Assembly (NCBI GenBank): GCA_035492055.1
Contig: DATJJR010000025.1
Location: 1 to 19,385 of the forward strand
Direction of reading: 5' to 3'
DNA length: 19,385 bases
Source: Ga0074130 sp035492055
GTDB lineage: Bacteria; Pseudomonadota; Gammaproteobacteria; Burkholderiales; Rhodocyclaceae
Part shown: positions 7,213-15,051 of the stretch, piece after piece
How the letters are laid out: every line of letters starts with the position of its first letter
Numbering within the stretch: position 1 is the stretch's first letter
Notes under the pieces: generated by a model
Seen by the model: the letters and a program-made list of their open reading frames with translations, nothing else
Database searches by the model: none
Told to the model about the DNA's origin: nothing
Made by a program: the position numbers and the translations under genes

Positions 7213-8898
7213 TTAGCTGGCACGGCGCATGGTTCCACCACCTTCTGCTGAACCGCCCCCACCGGAGATTGGTGTATCCAGTTCGGTTGGCGGTTTCAGC
7301 AGCAAGCGATGGTAGAGGTTGGCAAGATTGCGGCGATAGAGACGATCAAAGCTTTGCACTGACGGTCCAGGGTTGTAGTCACCGAACCACCAGAACCAGT
7401 CGGAGCTTTCGCATACGGCAAGCTGCTTTTCGGCCGCAATCTTTTGCTCCGGTGCGAGCGCATCGATATGCGTGTCATACGCTTGCTTGGCGGCAATGAG
7501 CAGGTCCCAGGCGCGATTCTTGGCCGGGTCGCCAATCCAGGTCGACAGCGTGCCATACACCCAGCTACCGGCAACGAGGACAGGCAACACGGCAGGTTCT
7601 TCCTGTTGCGCATGCAGGCGTTCGGAGAAGGTCATCGTATGTATGGCAGTGTGCTTCTCAAGCAACCCATACAGTTCCTCGAAGAAATACCAGCCGTTGT
7701 ATGGGTAGTATTCCCAGGCGTTTTCTCCATCGAGCATGACGGCCACCATGGGACGTCGACCATCTTCCGGCGCCAGCGTTGCCGTGTTCTTGACCTGCTC
7801 GACAAAATGGTGGGCAGCATCGCCGCTATGCCATTTGCTGTATTCGAAGCCGATCAGGTCAGAAAGATGCTCGTCGCGAAAGAACATCGTCAACCCCGGT
7901 GCGCCTTCAAGTTGCCACGGCTGCCAGGCCGGATGCAGCACGTGCATGCCGGCCTTGTGAAGGCTGTTGCCGAGGACGCCTTCGCCGCTGGCAATCCAGC
8001 GTACGCCAGCCGCAGCGAATTGCTTGACGAGCGCGCTCGAGATGGCACCTTCAGCCGGCCACATGCCGACAGGCGCGACACCAAAGCGATCAGCATGACT
8101 GATTTGTGCCGCCGCGATGTGGCGCTCCACGCGTTCAGCACCGCCTGGATAAGCGGTTGCCGTTGGTTGTGGTGCGTTGGGTTGCGTTTCCCTGCCGACC
8201 GCGATGTCGAGCAATAGCGGTGCAAGTGGATGCGTTTGCGGCGTGGCGGTGAGCTCGATCTGCCCACGCTCCGCCAGTGCACGATAGCGCGGAATCAATT
8301 CGCGCAGCGTACGTCCGATCCATTCGAGCAGCGCATCGCGATCGGCACGGTCGAAACCACGCCCTTTCTTGATCATTGTCTGCAGCAGCGGTTCCGAACG
8401 TCGTGCGGATTCACCGCTCCAGGCGAGGTGGTACCAGACCAGCAGGTCGAAGTAGTATGCATCCGAGAAATAATCCGGCCCTTCGTCACGTTCCTTCGCC
8501 GTACCGAGTGTTTCGGATAGCGTATGCAGGCGCTGATAGTCGGGGAAAGGGGCAAGCATTTTTTCGTGATTGGCGAGAAAGCAGGCCTCGAGAATATGCT
8601 TGCGTTCTGCGTTGCCGAGTGGTGTGTTCTCGGGCGTGGCGAGCAGGCGTAACAAAGGATCGCGCCAGTGACTACGTGCACATTGATCGGCATAGTCTTC
8701 GATCTGTTCGAGCAGCACTGGCACGAAGTTAACCACGGCGCGCACCTTGGGATGCAATTCCAGGTGCGTTGCCATGTCGGCGTAATCCTTGATTGCATGC
8801 AGATAAACCCAGGGCAGGACGAACTCACCATCCGCAGTGTGATCGCGGTAGTCCGGCTGATGCATGTGCCAGAGAAAGATGAGATCAATGTTCTGCAT
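7213..8898 (-). CDS. GH57 alpha-amylase/amylopullulanase-like glycoside hydrolase
   Basis: This 561-residue cytosolic protein belongs to GH57 but to a different subfamily from its downstream neighbour. Motifs in order: LWHMHQPDY (9-17), GQIELTATPQTHP (212-224), GMWPAEGAIS (278-287) with the predicted nucleophile Glu283, and VMLDGENAWEYYP (387-399) with the predicted acid/base Asp390. SSDWFWWFGDYN (498-509) is typical of the C-terminal helical region of this group. There is no signal peptide, so the substrate is presumably internal glycogen or maltodextrin. The last 16 residues form a Gly/Ser-rich tail (GGGGSAEGGG) with no obvious role. The ATG is 29 bases after the glgC stop with only a weak Shine-Dalgarno, the widest gap in the operon. 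Exact linkage specificity (alpha-1,4 or alpha-1,6) cannot be read from the sequence; a branching-type GH57 activity is also possible. Confidence 0.88.
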   Translation of the reverse strand: MQNIDLIFLWHMHQPDYRDHTADGEFVLPWVYLHAIKDYADMATHLELHPKVRAVVNFVPVLLEQIEDYADQCARSHWRDPLLRLLATPENTPLGNAERKHILEACFLANHEKMLAPFPDYQRLHTLSETLGTAKERDEGPDYFSDAYYFDLLVWYHLAWSGESARRSEPLLQTMIKKGRGFDRADRDALLEWIGRTLRELIPRYRALAERGQIELTATPQTHPLAPLLLDIAVGRETQPNAPQPTATAYPGGAERVERHIAAAQISHADRFGVAPVGMWPAEGAISSALVKQFAAAGVRWIASGEGVLGNSLHKAGMHVLHPAWQPWQLEGAPGLTMFFRDEHLSDLIGFEYSKWHSGDAAHHFVEQVKNTATLAPEDGRRPMVAVMLDGENAWEYYPYNGWYFFEELYGLLEKHTAIHTMTFSERLHAQQEEPAVLPVLVAGSWVYGTLSTWIGDPAKNRAWDLLIAAKQAYDTHIDALAPEQKIAAEKQLAVCESSDWFWWFGDYNPGPSVQSFDRLYRRNLANLYHRLLLKPPTELDTPISGGGGSAEGGGTMRRAS

Positions 8899-8927
8899 GT
8901 GCGTGCGGGATGTCTCGCCAGGTTCTT

Positions 8928-10220
8928 CTAGCCAATGCGCGGCGAACGTTGACCGAGCATGTCTTGCGTCACGAGCACGATGCCTTTGGGGCTGATGTGA
9001 AAGCGTTGTCGGTCTTCGGCCGCGTCGTAGCCGATCCTCATGCCCGGCGGAATCTGGCAGCGTTTGTCGATTACCGCGCGCCTGATTTTCGCACCGGCAC
9101 CAATGTCCACGCCTTGCAGGATCACCGAGTCTTCGACGACTGCCCCGTCCCAGGCATTGACACGTGAGAACAGCAGCGAACGACGAATGGTTGCGCCGCT
9201 GATGATGTCGCCGCCAGCGACGAGTGAATCGACCGCCATGCCGCGACGACCGTCATCGTCGAACACGAACTTGGCTGGCGGCATCTGCTCCTGATAGGTC
9301 CAGATTGGCCATTCCTCATCGTATAGATTGAGCTCTGGCGTCACCTTGGTCAGCTCCATGTTTGCCTCCCAGTAGGCGTCGATGGTACCGACATCGCGCC
9401 AATAAGGATTGTCAGGCGTGCCGCCAACACAACTGTTTTTGAAACAATGTGCAAACACGCGGCAATTTTGTGACAGCACGTGTGGAATGATGTCCTTGCC
9501 GAAGTCGTTGCTTGAATCGGCGTTGGTGCAATCGCGGATCAGCTGTTCATAGAGGAAGTCGGCGTTGAAAACGTAGATGCCCATGCTTGCCAATGAGCGT
9601 GTCGGGTCGCCCGGTATGGGTGGCGGTGAAGGCGGCTTCTCAACGAAATCGGTAATGCGATAGTTGGCATCGATCGCCATGACGCCAAAGCTTCTGGCTT
9701 CTTCAAGTGGTACGTCGATGCAACCGATCGTGAGTTCGGCATCGTTCCATACATGCTCGGCCAGCATGCGACCGTAGTCCATCTTGTAGATATGGTCACC
9801 CGAAAGCACCAGCACGTACTTTGGGCGATTGTGGCGCAGCAGATCGATGTTCTGATACACCGCATCGGCAGTGCCGCGATACCAGCCCTCACCCATCATC
9901 TGCTGGGCAGGCATCAGATCGACGCCCTCGTGGAAACGTCCTTCGAGAAAGCTCCATGCGTGCTGGATATGGCGAATCAGACTTTGTGCCTTGTATTGCG
10001 TGGCGACGCCAATACGCCGAATGCCGGAATTCACGCAATTGGAAAGCGCAAAATCGATGATGCGAAATTTTCCACCGAAGGGAACGGCAGGCTTTGCCCG
10101 CCAGTCAGTGAGTTGCATGAGGCGACTGCCACGCCCGCCGGCGAGCACGATGGCGTAGGTATTGCGTGTCAGGTGGCTGACGTGTCGTCCGGCTGCATTG
10201 CTTGATGGTGATTCAGGCAT
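8928..10220 (-). CDS. glgC: Glucose-1-phosphate adenylyltransferase (ADP-glucose pyrophosphorylase)
   Basis: This 430-residue enzyme makes ADP-glucose from ATP and glucose-1-phosphate, the committed and usually allosterically controlled step of bacterial glycogen synthesis. The nucleotidyltransferase signature LAGGRGSRL is at 26-34, RAKPAVPFGGKFRIIDFALSN at 41-61, GTADAVYQN at 116-124 and SGDHIYKMDY at 140-149. FVEKP places the glucose-1-phosphate lysine at 195, the same number as in E. coli. SMGIYVFN follows at 212-219, and the C-terminal left-handed helix repeats at about 335-395 complete the protein. The start is well defined by a GGAGG seven bases upstream. It is the first gene of the probable glgC-to-folA operon and is divergent from glgB. 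Confidence 0.97.
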   Translation of the reverse strand: MPESPSSNAAGRHVSHLTRNTYAIVLAGGRGSRLMQLTDWRAKPAVPFGGKFRIIDFALSNCVNSGIRRIGVATQYKAQSLIRHIQHAWSFLEGRFHEGVDLMPAQQMMGEGWYRGTADAVYQNIDLLRHNRPKYVLVLSGDHIYKMDYGRMLAEHVWNDAELTIGCIDVPLEEARSFGVMAIDANYRITDFVEKPPSPPPIPGDPTRSLASMGIYVFNADFLYEQLIRDCTNADSSNDFGKDIIPHVLSQNCRVFAHCFKNSCVGGTPDNPYWRDVGTIDAYWEANMELTKVTPELNLYDEEWPIWTYQEQMPPAKFVFDDDGRRGMAVDSLVAGGDIISGATIRRSLLFSRVNAWDGAVVEDSVILQGVDIGAGAKIRRAVIDKRCQIPPGMRIGYDAAEDRQRFHISPKGIVLVTQDMLGQRSPRIG

Positions 10221-10327
10221 GTCGATTCCTCCACGGCTACAATGGCCGGACGGTACTCGCTGTTGAAAGCGCCGCGCGGTGTTTTGTGCGGCTTCTCTTC
10301 TGTCTGAAACGGTGCAACGGATTGCGT
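10221..10327. promoter_or_regulatory. Divergent glgC/glgB intergenic region
   Basis: The 107 bases between the glgC and glgB starts must hold the promoters for the seven-gene minus-strand run and for glgB, unless glgC is transcribed from further upstream. I could not pick convincing -35/-10 pairs on either strand: there are TTGAAA- and TTGCAC-like hexamers, but no good partners at 16-18 bases. No clear operator palindrome is visible. The promoter role is inferred from gene orientation. Confidence 0.5.
10228..10232 (-). promoter_or_regulatory. Shine-Dalgarno of glgC
   Basis: Reading on the minus strand, GGAGG is followed by seven bases and then the ATG at 10220. It is the strongest ribosome binding site in the operon and fixes the glgC start, which fits glgC being the first gene of the run. 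Confidence 0.8.
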
Positions 10328-12529
10328 ATGCGGACCATGCAAAAGCCGAATGAACTGCGGGCCGATGAACTTCGCCCCCTGCTGGAAGCGCGCGAACATG
10401 ACCCGTTCCACGTGCTCGGATTGCATCGCGAGGGCGACACGTGGCGCATTCGCGTTTTCAATCCGCATGCGCACAGCATAGCGCTTGAATTTGCTGACGG
10501 GAATAGCAACACACCGATTTCGATGTTACGAATCGGTGGCAGTGGCATATTCGAATGGCATGGAACACATGCGCCATCGGCACCATGGCGATTGCACGTC
10601 AAGGAAAACCGGCGCGTATTTTCCATGCACGACCCTTACGCATTCCCGCCACAGGCAAGCGATTACGACCTGCATCTTTTTTCTGCCGGGGAGAATTATC
10701 AAAGCTGGCGCTTGCTCGGGGCTTTGCCGGAAATACGGCATGGCGTGGCCGGGATCTGCTTCCGTGTATGGGCGCCGAATGCGGAGCGTGTTTCGGTCGT
10801 CGGCGATTTCAATCACTGGGACGGTCGTTGTCATCCACTCGCAAGTCTAGGTAGCAGCGGCGTGTGGGAGCTGTTTATTCCCGATCTGCCCGATTGCACA
10901 ATTTACAAATTCGAATTACGCCAGCGTGGCAGTGACGCTGTGCGTGTCAAGGCGGATCCGTACGCCCGTGCTTTCGAGCGACGACCGGCCACGGCTGCCA
11001 AGGTCGTGGCCACGGCGCCGTATCAGTGGCACGACGCTGCATGGCTGGAAAAGCGCGCACGCAGCGACTGGCTGCATGCGCCAATGAGTGTGTATGAAAT
11101 GCATGCAGGCGCCTGGATGCGCCACGCCGACAACAGTTTTTACAATTGGCGCGAATTGGTTGAACGGCTGGTGCCATATTTGCGCGACATGCATTACACG
11201 CACGTCGAATTGTTGCCGATCATGGAGCATCCACTTGATGAATCGTGGGGCTATCAATGCACCGGCTTCTTTGCGCCGAGCGCGCGCTTCGGGTCACCCG
11301 ATGATTTCCGCTTTTTCGTCGATGCTTGTCATCAGGCGGACATCGGCGTGATTCTAGATTGGGTGCCGGGGCATTTCCCGGCTGACGATTGGGCACTTGC
11401 GCATTTCGACGGTAGTGCGCTCTACGAGCACGAAGACCCGCAACAAAAGATGCATCCCGACTGGGGAACGTACATCTTCAACTACGCGCGCAACGAAGTA
11501 CGCAGCTTCCTCATGTCGTCGGCTCATTGGTGGTTGTCGGCGTTTCATGCCGACGGCCTGCGTGTCGATGCCGTTGCGTCGATGCTGTATCTCGATTACT
11601 CACGCAAACCGGGTGAATGGACGCCGAACAAACATGGCGGTCGCGAAAATCTCGAGGCGATTGCCTTCCTGCAGGCACTGAACCAGATGGTGCATCGCGA
11701 ATTTCCCGGCGCACTTACCATCGCCGAAGAATCCACCGCGTGGCCGCAGGTATCGCGACCGGTTGACGGTGGCGGACTGGGATTTTCGATGAAATGGAAC
11801 ATGGGCTGGATGAACGACACCTTGGCCTATTTCCGCAATGACCCGGTGCATCGACGCTATCACCATGACAAACTGACCTTTGGTCAGTTGTATGCCTATT
11901 CAGAAAATTTCGTCCTGCCTTTCTCGCACGATGAAGTGGTGCACGGCAAAGGCTCGTTGCTCGGCAAGATGCCGGGCGATGAGTGGCAACGTTTCGCCAA
12001 TCTGCGCCTGCTCCTTGCATATCAAATGGCGACGCCGGGCCGCAAGCTTAACTTCATGGGCAATGAATTCGGCCAAAGCGACGAATGGACAGAACGGCGC
12101 GAGTTGCCGTGGCACTTGCTGCAACATGAACCGCATCGCGGTGTCCAGCGCATGATGTCGGATCTCAATCGGCTTTATCGTGATATTCCAGCATTGCATC
12201 AGCTTGATTTCGAGCCGCAGGGTTTTGTGTGGCTCGATTGCAATGATGTGCTGAATTCTCTGCTTGCCTGGCAACGTCGTGCACGCGACGGCAGCACCGT
12301 CGTTGTCGTGGCCAACTTTACGCCGGTACCGCGCATGCATCAGCGTATTGGACTGCCGCAGGCAGGGCGCTGGCATGAAATATTCAATAGCGATTCCGTT
12401 CACTACGGCGGTGGCAATGTCGGCAACGGCACAATGCCTGAAGCCGTCGCCATGCCCTGGATGGGACAGCCAGCGGCGCTGACGTTGTCATTGCCGCCGC
12501 TTGCGTTGTTGATACTGGCACCTGGCTGA
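10328..12529 (+). CDS. glgB: 1,4-alpha-glucan branching enzyme (GH13)
   Basis: With the start at 10328 the protein has 733 residues, close to the roughly 730 usual for GlgB. It introduces alpha-1,6 branches into glycogen. It has an N-terminal N1 domain (DPFHVLGLH at 25-33), a CBM48 domain (FRVWAPNAERVSVVGDFNHW, 145-164), and the GH13 barrel. Catalytic residues by alignment with E. coli are nucleophile Asp414 (DGLRVDAVASMLYLDYSR), acid/base Glu467 (IAEEST) and transition-state Asp535 (SHDEVVHGKGS); their spacing is the same as in E. coli (405, 458, 526). The frame stays open back to a TTG at 10202, but that start would overlap glgC and add unrelated residues. The ATG at 10337, three codons later, is an alternative. 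It is transcribed divergently from glgC, so branching is on its own transcript. The 92 bases after it contain a palindromic structure. Confidence 0.96.
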   Translation: MRTMQKPNELRADELRPLLEAREHDPFHVLGLHREGDTWRIRVFNPHAHSIALEFADGNSNTPISMLRIGGSGIFEWHGTHAPSAPWRLHVKENRRVFSMHDPYAFPPQASDYDLHLFSAGENYQSWRLLGALPEIRHGVAGICFRVWAPNAERVSVVGDFNHWDGRCHPLASLGSSGVWELFIPDLPDCTIYKFELRQRGSDAVRVKADPYARAFERRPATAAKVVATAPYQWHDAAWLEKRARSDWLHAPMSVYEMHAGAWMRHADNSFYNWRELVERLVPYLRDMHYTHVELLPIMEHPLDESWGYQCTGFFAPSARFGSPDDFRFFVDACHQADIGVILDWVPGHFPADDWALAHFDGSALYEHEDPQQKMHPDWGTYIFNYARNEVRSFLMSSAHWWLSAFHADGLRVDAVASMLYLDYSRKPGEWTPNKHGGRENLEAIAFLQALNQMVHREFPGALTIAEESTAWPQVSRPVDGGGLGFSMKWNMGWMNDTLAYFRNDPVHRRYHHDKLTFGQLYAYSENFVLPFSHDEVVHGKGSLLGKMPGDEWQRFANLRLLLAYQMATPGRKLNFMGNEFGQSDEWTERRELPWHLLQHEPHRGVQRMMSDLNRLYRDIPALHQLDFEPQGFVWLDCNDVLNSLLAWQRRARDGSTVVVVANFTPVPRMHQRIGLPQAGRWHEIFNSDSVHYGGGNVGNGTMPEAVAMPWMGQPAALTLSLPPLALLILAPG

Positions 12530-12561
12530 ACTGAATATCAGCAGCGTAGCTGCACGCGATT

Positions 12562-12604
12562 GGATGGCGTGCTGTAGCGCCAGTTTCACGTGGCGGCGCC
12601 ATCC
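12562..12604. repeat. Compound inverted repeat between convergent glgB and dsrE-like genes
   Basis: Arms GGATGGCG (12562-12569) and CGCCATCC (12597-12604) are perfect complements. Inside them sits a second pair, CGCCA (12578-12582) and TGGCG (12591-12595), with an eight-base loop. It lies in the 92-base gap between two converging genes, where a bidirectional transcription end would be expected, but no T-tract follows on either strand. It may be a Rho-type 3' end structure or chance. Confidence 0.45.
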
Positions 12605-12621
12605 ATGTTCCGTGTTTGCAT

Positions 12622-13038
12622 TCAGGGCCGAATGTAGATGTAGCCCTCATGTTGCAATTCGGCGAGCCGTACTACACCGCCCTCGTCAAGCTTGACGAAG
12701 CCTTCTGGCAGATCGGCAATCCCCAGACTTTCTTTCTTTAAAGTATTGCCGCAGGCGTCGAACTCGACACCCTTTTTCTGCAACGAACCATAACGTTCCA
12801 GCAGGCTCGGGTCGGCATTCTTCTTCTCGAAAGCCTTGAGCGCAGGGCCGTGGGCGACGAGAATGATCTCGACGTTTTCCGGACCGCCGACACCCTTGAT
12901 GTGGTTTTCGATGTTGTTCAGCACGAAAGGCACGCGTTCATATTCATCGACGTGATAAACGACCTTCAGCTTGTCCGCGGCAGTGGCGTTGAGTGTGACA
13001 AGCAGCGCGGCGCCCGCCAGCGCAAGTATTTTCTTCAT
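12622..13038 (-). CDS. Exported DsrE-family protein
   Basis: This is a 138-residue protein with a Sec signal peptide (MKKILALAGAALLVTLNATA, cleavage predicted near residue 20/21), leaving a mature domain of about 118 residues. KLKVVYHVDEYERVPFVLNNIENH, followed by ENVEIILVAHGPALKAF (54-70) and KGVEFDACGNTLKKESL (89-105), is the pattern of DsrE/DsrF-like (COG1416-type) proteins. The single cysteine, Cys96 in the family-typical ACGNTL, is the residue expected to carry sulfur in characterised relatives. Many small exported members occur in sulfur-metabolising and other proteobacteria, usually of unknown role; a sulfur-transfer role is inference. A GGGAG Shine-Dalgarno precedes the ATG. It lies downstream of glk with an 89-base gap holding an imperfectly placed inverted repeat, so it may have its own promoter. 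No obvious link to glycogen. Confidence 0.85.
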   Translation of the reverse strand: MKKILALAGAALLVTLNATAADKLKVVYHVDEYERVPFVLNNIENHIKGVGGPENVEIILVAHGPALKAFEKKNADPSLLERYGSLQKKGVEFDACGNTLKKESLGIADLPEGFVKLDEGGVVRLAELQHEGYIYIRP

Positions 13039-13083
13039 GTTGTGATCTCCCGGGTTGAAAGCGGCAAGCCTAGTGGCTGTTCG

Positions 13084-13114
13084 CCAACGCGGGAAATACG
13101 AAAAACTGCGTTGG
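13084..13114. repeat. Short inverted repeat between glk and dsrE-like gene
   Basis: CCAACGC (13084-13090) and GCGTTGG (13108-13114) are perfect seven-base complements with a 17-base loop, in the 89-base gap downstream of glk. There is no T-tract, so it does not look like an intrinsic terminator; it could be an operator for the dsrE-like gene, or chance. Confidence 0.35.
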
Positions 13115-13127
13115 ATAGATGCGATGC

Positions 13128-14045
13128 TTATTTGATGAGTCGCGCTGCGCCATAGAGCGCCAGCAACGGTTCGGTCAGCACACTGACCGGTAGCTCGGCC
13201 ATGATCCCCGAATGGGCTTCCTTGTGTCGGAAAGCATCGAGAAAGGGCCCGCGTCGCATGAGGTCAAGATTCGCCGCGGCAATGCCGCCAGCAAGAAATA
13301 CTCCGCCGCGCGCCATGACGGCAAGTGCGTAGTCGCCAACAATGGTGCCGTAGGCGGATGCAAACAGGTCAAAGCTCGCCAGGGCGCGTGCGTCGCCCGC
13401 GTTGGCACGTTGCGATACTTGTACCGGCGCCAGCGTTTCGCCATGCAGAAATGCATGAATGGCCGCGAGTCCACTGCCTGATACAACATGTTCCGCGATC
13501 ACGCGGCCGTGAATGGTGCGTAGATGGCGGTTCAGGGCATCCTGCACATCGTTCTGCGGCGCAAAGCTGAAATGCCCGCCTTCGCCTGGCAACACACGCC
13601 ATTTGCTGCCATCGTGGATCAATGCTGCGACACCAAGTCCGGTGCCGGCACCAATCACGAGACAGGTGCTGTCGTGGTGGACAACGCCGTCCTGCAATAT
13701 TTTCGCTGTCGACGAACATGAGGGTACGCCCATGGCGGCGGCCGCAAAATCATTGGCCAGTGCGATATGGGCGATGTTGTAAGCGGACTCAAGGGCTGGC
13801 GCATCGATGCGCCAGGTTGCACGATTGACCAGGTGAACGCTTCGTGTTTCGGGAGTGACGGGGGCGGCAATTGCAAGACAACCGCGCTCCGGCATTTCCG
13901 GCAAGGTTTTCAGCCATGCGCCAAGTAATGCAGCGAAATCCGCATAGTCGTCGTTGTCGAAAACTGCGGCGTAGTGCAATTCATATGCTTCATCGATGAG
14001 TGCCAGTCGCGCTCTTGTACCGCCAATGTCGCCAACGAGATTCAT
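13128..14045 (-). CDS. glk: Glucokinase (ROK-independent, E. coli Glk type)
   Basis: This 305-residue cytosolic kinase phosphorylates glucose to glucose-6-phosphate with ATP. It shows the Glk (hexokinase-like, ASKHA) elements: GDIGGTRARLAL at 5-16 (phosphate 1), the catalytic aspartate in LANDFAAAAMG (Asp99), GAGTGLGVAAL at 132-142 (phosphate 2), PGEGGHFSFAP at 153-163 and the C-terminal GGVFLAGGIAAANL adenosine region. A GAGGT Shine-Dalgarno is present upstream. Its position between thyA and the glycogen genes suggests a role in recapturing glucose released from glycogen by the GH57 enzymes, feeding Pgi; that link is inferred. It follows thyA by 74 bases and may be cotranscribed with it. Confidence 0.95.
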   Translation of the reverse strand: MNLVGDIGGTRARLALIDEAYELHYAAVFDNDDYADFAALLGAWLKTLPEMPERGCLAIAAPVTPETRSVHLVNRATWRIDAPALESAYNIAHIALANDFAAAAMGVPSCSSTAKILQDGVVHHDSTCLVIGAGTGLGVAALIHDGSKWRVLPGEGGHFSFAPQNDVQDALNRHLRTIHGRVIAEHVVSGSGLAAIHAFLHGETLAPVQVSQRANAGDARALASFDLFASAYGTIVGDYALAVMARGGVFLAGGIAAANLDLMRRGPFLDAFRHKEAHSGIMAELPVSVLTEPLLALYGAARLIK

Positions 14046-14119
14046 GGATGTACCTCATGCGAAGCCATGCAGGACATGGCAGAACCATTATTCCCCGTTC
14101 AGAAAAGCGAATGCCTGAT

Positions 14120-14911
14120 TCAGACAGCCACCGGTGCCGCGATGTGCGGATGTGGATCGTAATTCTCGATGGCAATGTCCTCGAACTTGAAGGCAAAAAT
14201 GTCCTTCACGTCCGGATTGAGCTTCAGCCTTGGCAAAGGCCGCTCTGTCCGTGCCAGTTGCAGCCTGGCCTGTTCGAAATGATTGCTGTACAGATGCGCG
14301 TCGCCGAGCGTGTGCACGAAATCGCCGACCCCATAGTCGCAGACCTGCGCCAGCATGTGCGTGAGTAGTGCATAAGAGGCGATGTTGAATGGCACACCGA
14401 GAAAAATGTCGGCGCTGCGCTGATAAAGCTGGCAGGAAAGCTTGTTGTCAGCCACATAGAACTGGAACAGTGCATGACACGGTGGCAGCTTCATTTTCGG
14501 CACGTCGCCCGGATTCCATGCGCTGACGATATGGCGGCGTGAGTCAGGGTTGTTTTTCAGGCCTTCGACGAGTTGCCTGATCTGATCAATTTCACCATTT
14601 TCTGATGGCCAGTGTCGCCATTGATGACCGTAGACCGGACCGAGATCGCCGTTTTCATCGGCCCATTCGTCCCAGATGCGCACACCATTTTCCTTAAGGT
14701 AGGCGATGTTGGTATCGCCCTGCAGGAACCACAGCAGCTCATGAATGATGGAACGGGTGTGCAGCTTCTTGGTGGTCAGCAACGGAAAGCCGTCCTCGAG
14801 CTTGAATCTCATCTGCCACCCGAAAACCGAGCGTGTACCGGTTCCAGTTCGATCACTTTTGTCATGGCCATGCTCGAGGACATGGCGCATCAGGTCGAGA
14901 TACTGTTGCAT
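14120..14911 (-). CDS. thyA: Thymidylate synthase
   Basis: This 263-residue enzyme (E. coli ThyA 264) methylates dUMP to dTMP with methylenetetrahydrofolate, producing dihydrofolate. The start ATG gives MQQYLDLMRHVLEHG, as in the family; the frame stays open upstream to 15133, but those residues have no family counterpart and would overlap the neighbouring gene. Key elements: RTGTGTRSVFG (21-31), the nucleophile Cys145 in LPPCHALFQFYV, RSADIFLGVPFNIASYALL (165-183) and HLYSNHFEQ near the C-terminus. It is divergent from the PilZ-like gene, with 140 bases between the starts. Its usual partner folA is in this window but about 12.5 kb away, beyond the glycogen genes. Confidence 0.97.
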   Translation of the reverse strand: MQQYLDLMRHVLEHGHDKSDRTGTGTRSVFGWQMRFKLEDGFPLLTTKKLHTRSIIHELLWFLQGDTNIAYLKENGVRIWDEWADENGDLGPVYGHQWRHWPSENGEIDQIRQLVEGLKNNPDSRRHIVSAWNPGDVPKMKLPPCHALFQFYVADNKLSCQLYQRSADIFLGVPFNIASYALLTHMLAQVCDYGVGDFVHTLGDAHLYSNHFEQARLQLARTERPLPRLKLNPDVKDIFAFKFEDIAIENYDPHPHIAAPVAV

Positions 14912-15051
14912 GTGTCGATCCCGCAGGGAAAGCGACATTCTACCGTCGGCGATGATGCATGGCCGAAACACCCCCGGTATTCGCTGCTTACCGAGGCTGG
15001 CAGTCGGAGTTGCCTCTGCTAGCATAGAAAAATTCGAATCCGAGGACCGCC
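14912..15051. promoter_or_regulatory. Divergent thyA/PilZ-protein intergenic region
   Basis: The 140 bases between the two starts should contain promoters for both genes. I cannot identify convincing -10/-35 elements. The plus-strand gene has a GAGGA Shine-Dalgarno at 15042-15046, five bases before its ATG. Confidence 0.4.

Noticed and set aside
7444..8217. Plus-strand 257-residue open frame
   Set aside because: Antisense to the second GH57 gene, whose catalytic motifs are clear; no family features and no ribosome site.
10202..10327. Longer N-terminus for GlgB
   Set aside because: It would start at TTG inside glgC and add 42 residues without family counterpart; ATG 10328 or 10337 gives the normal GlgB length.
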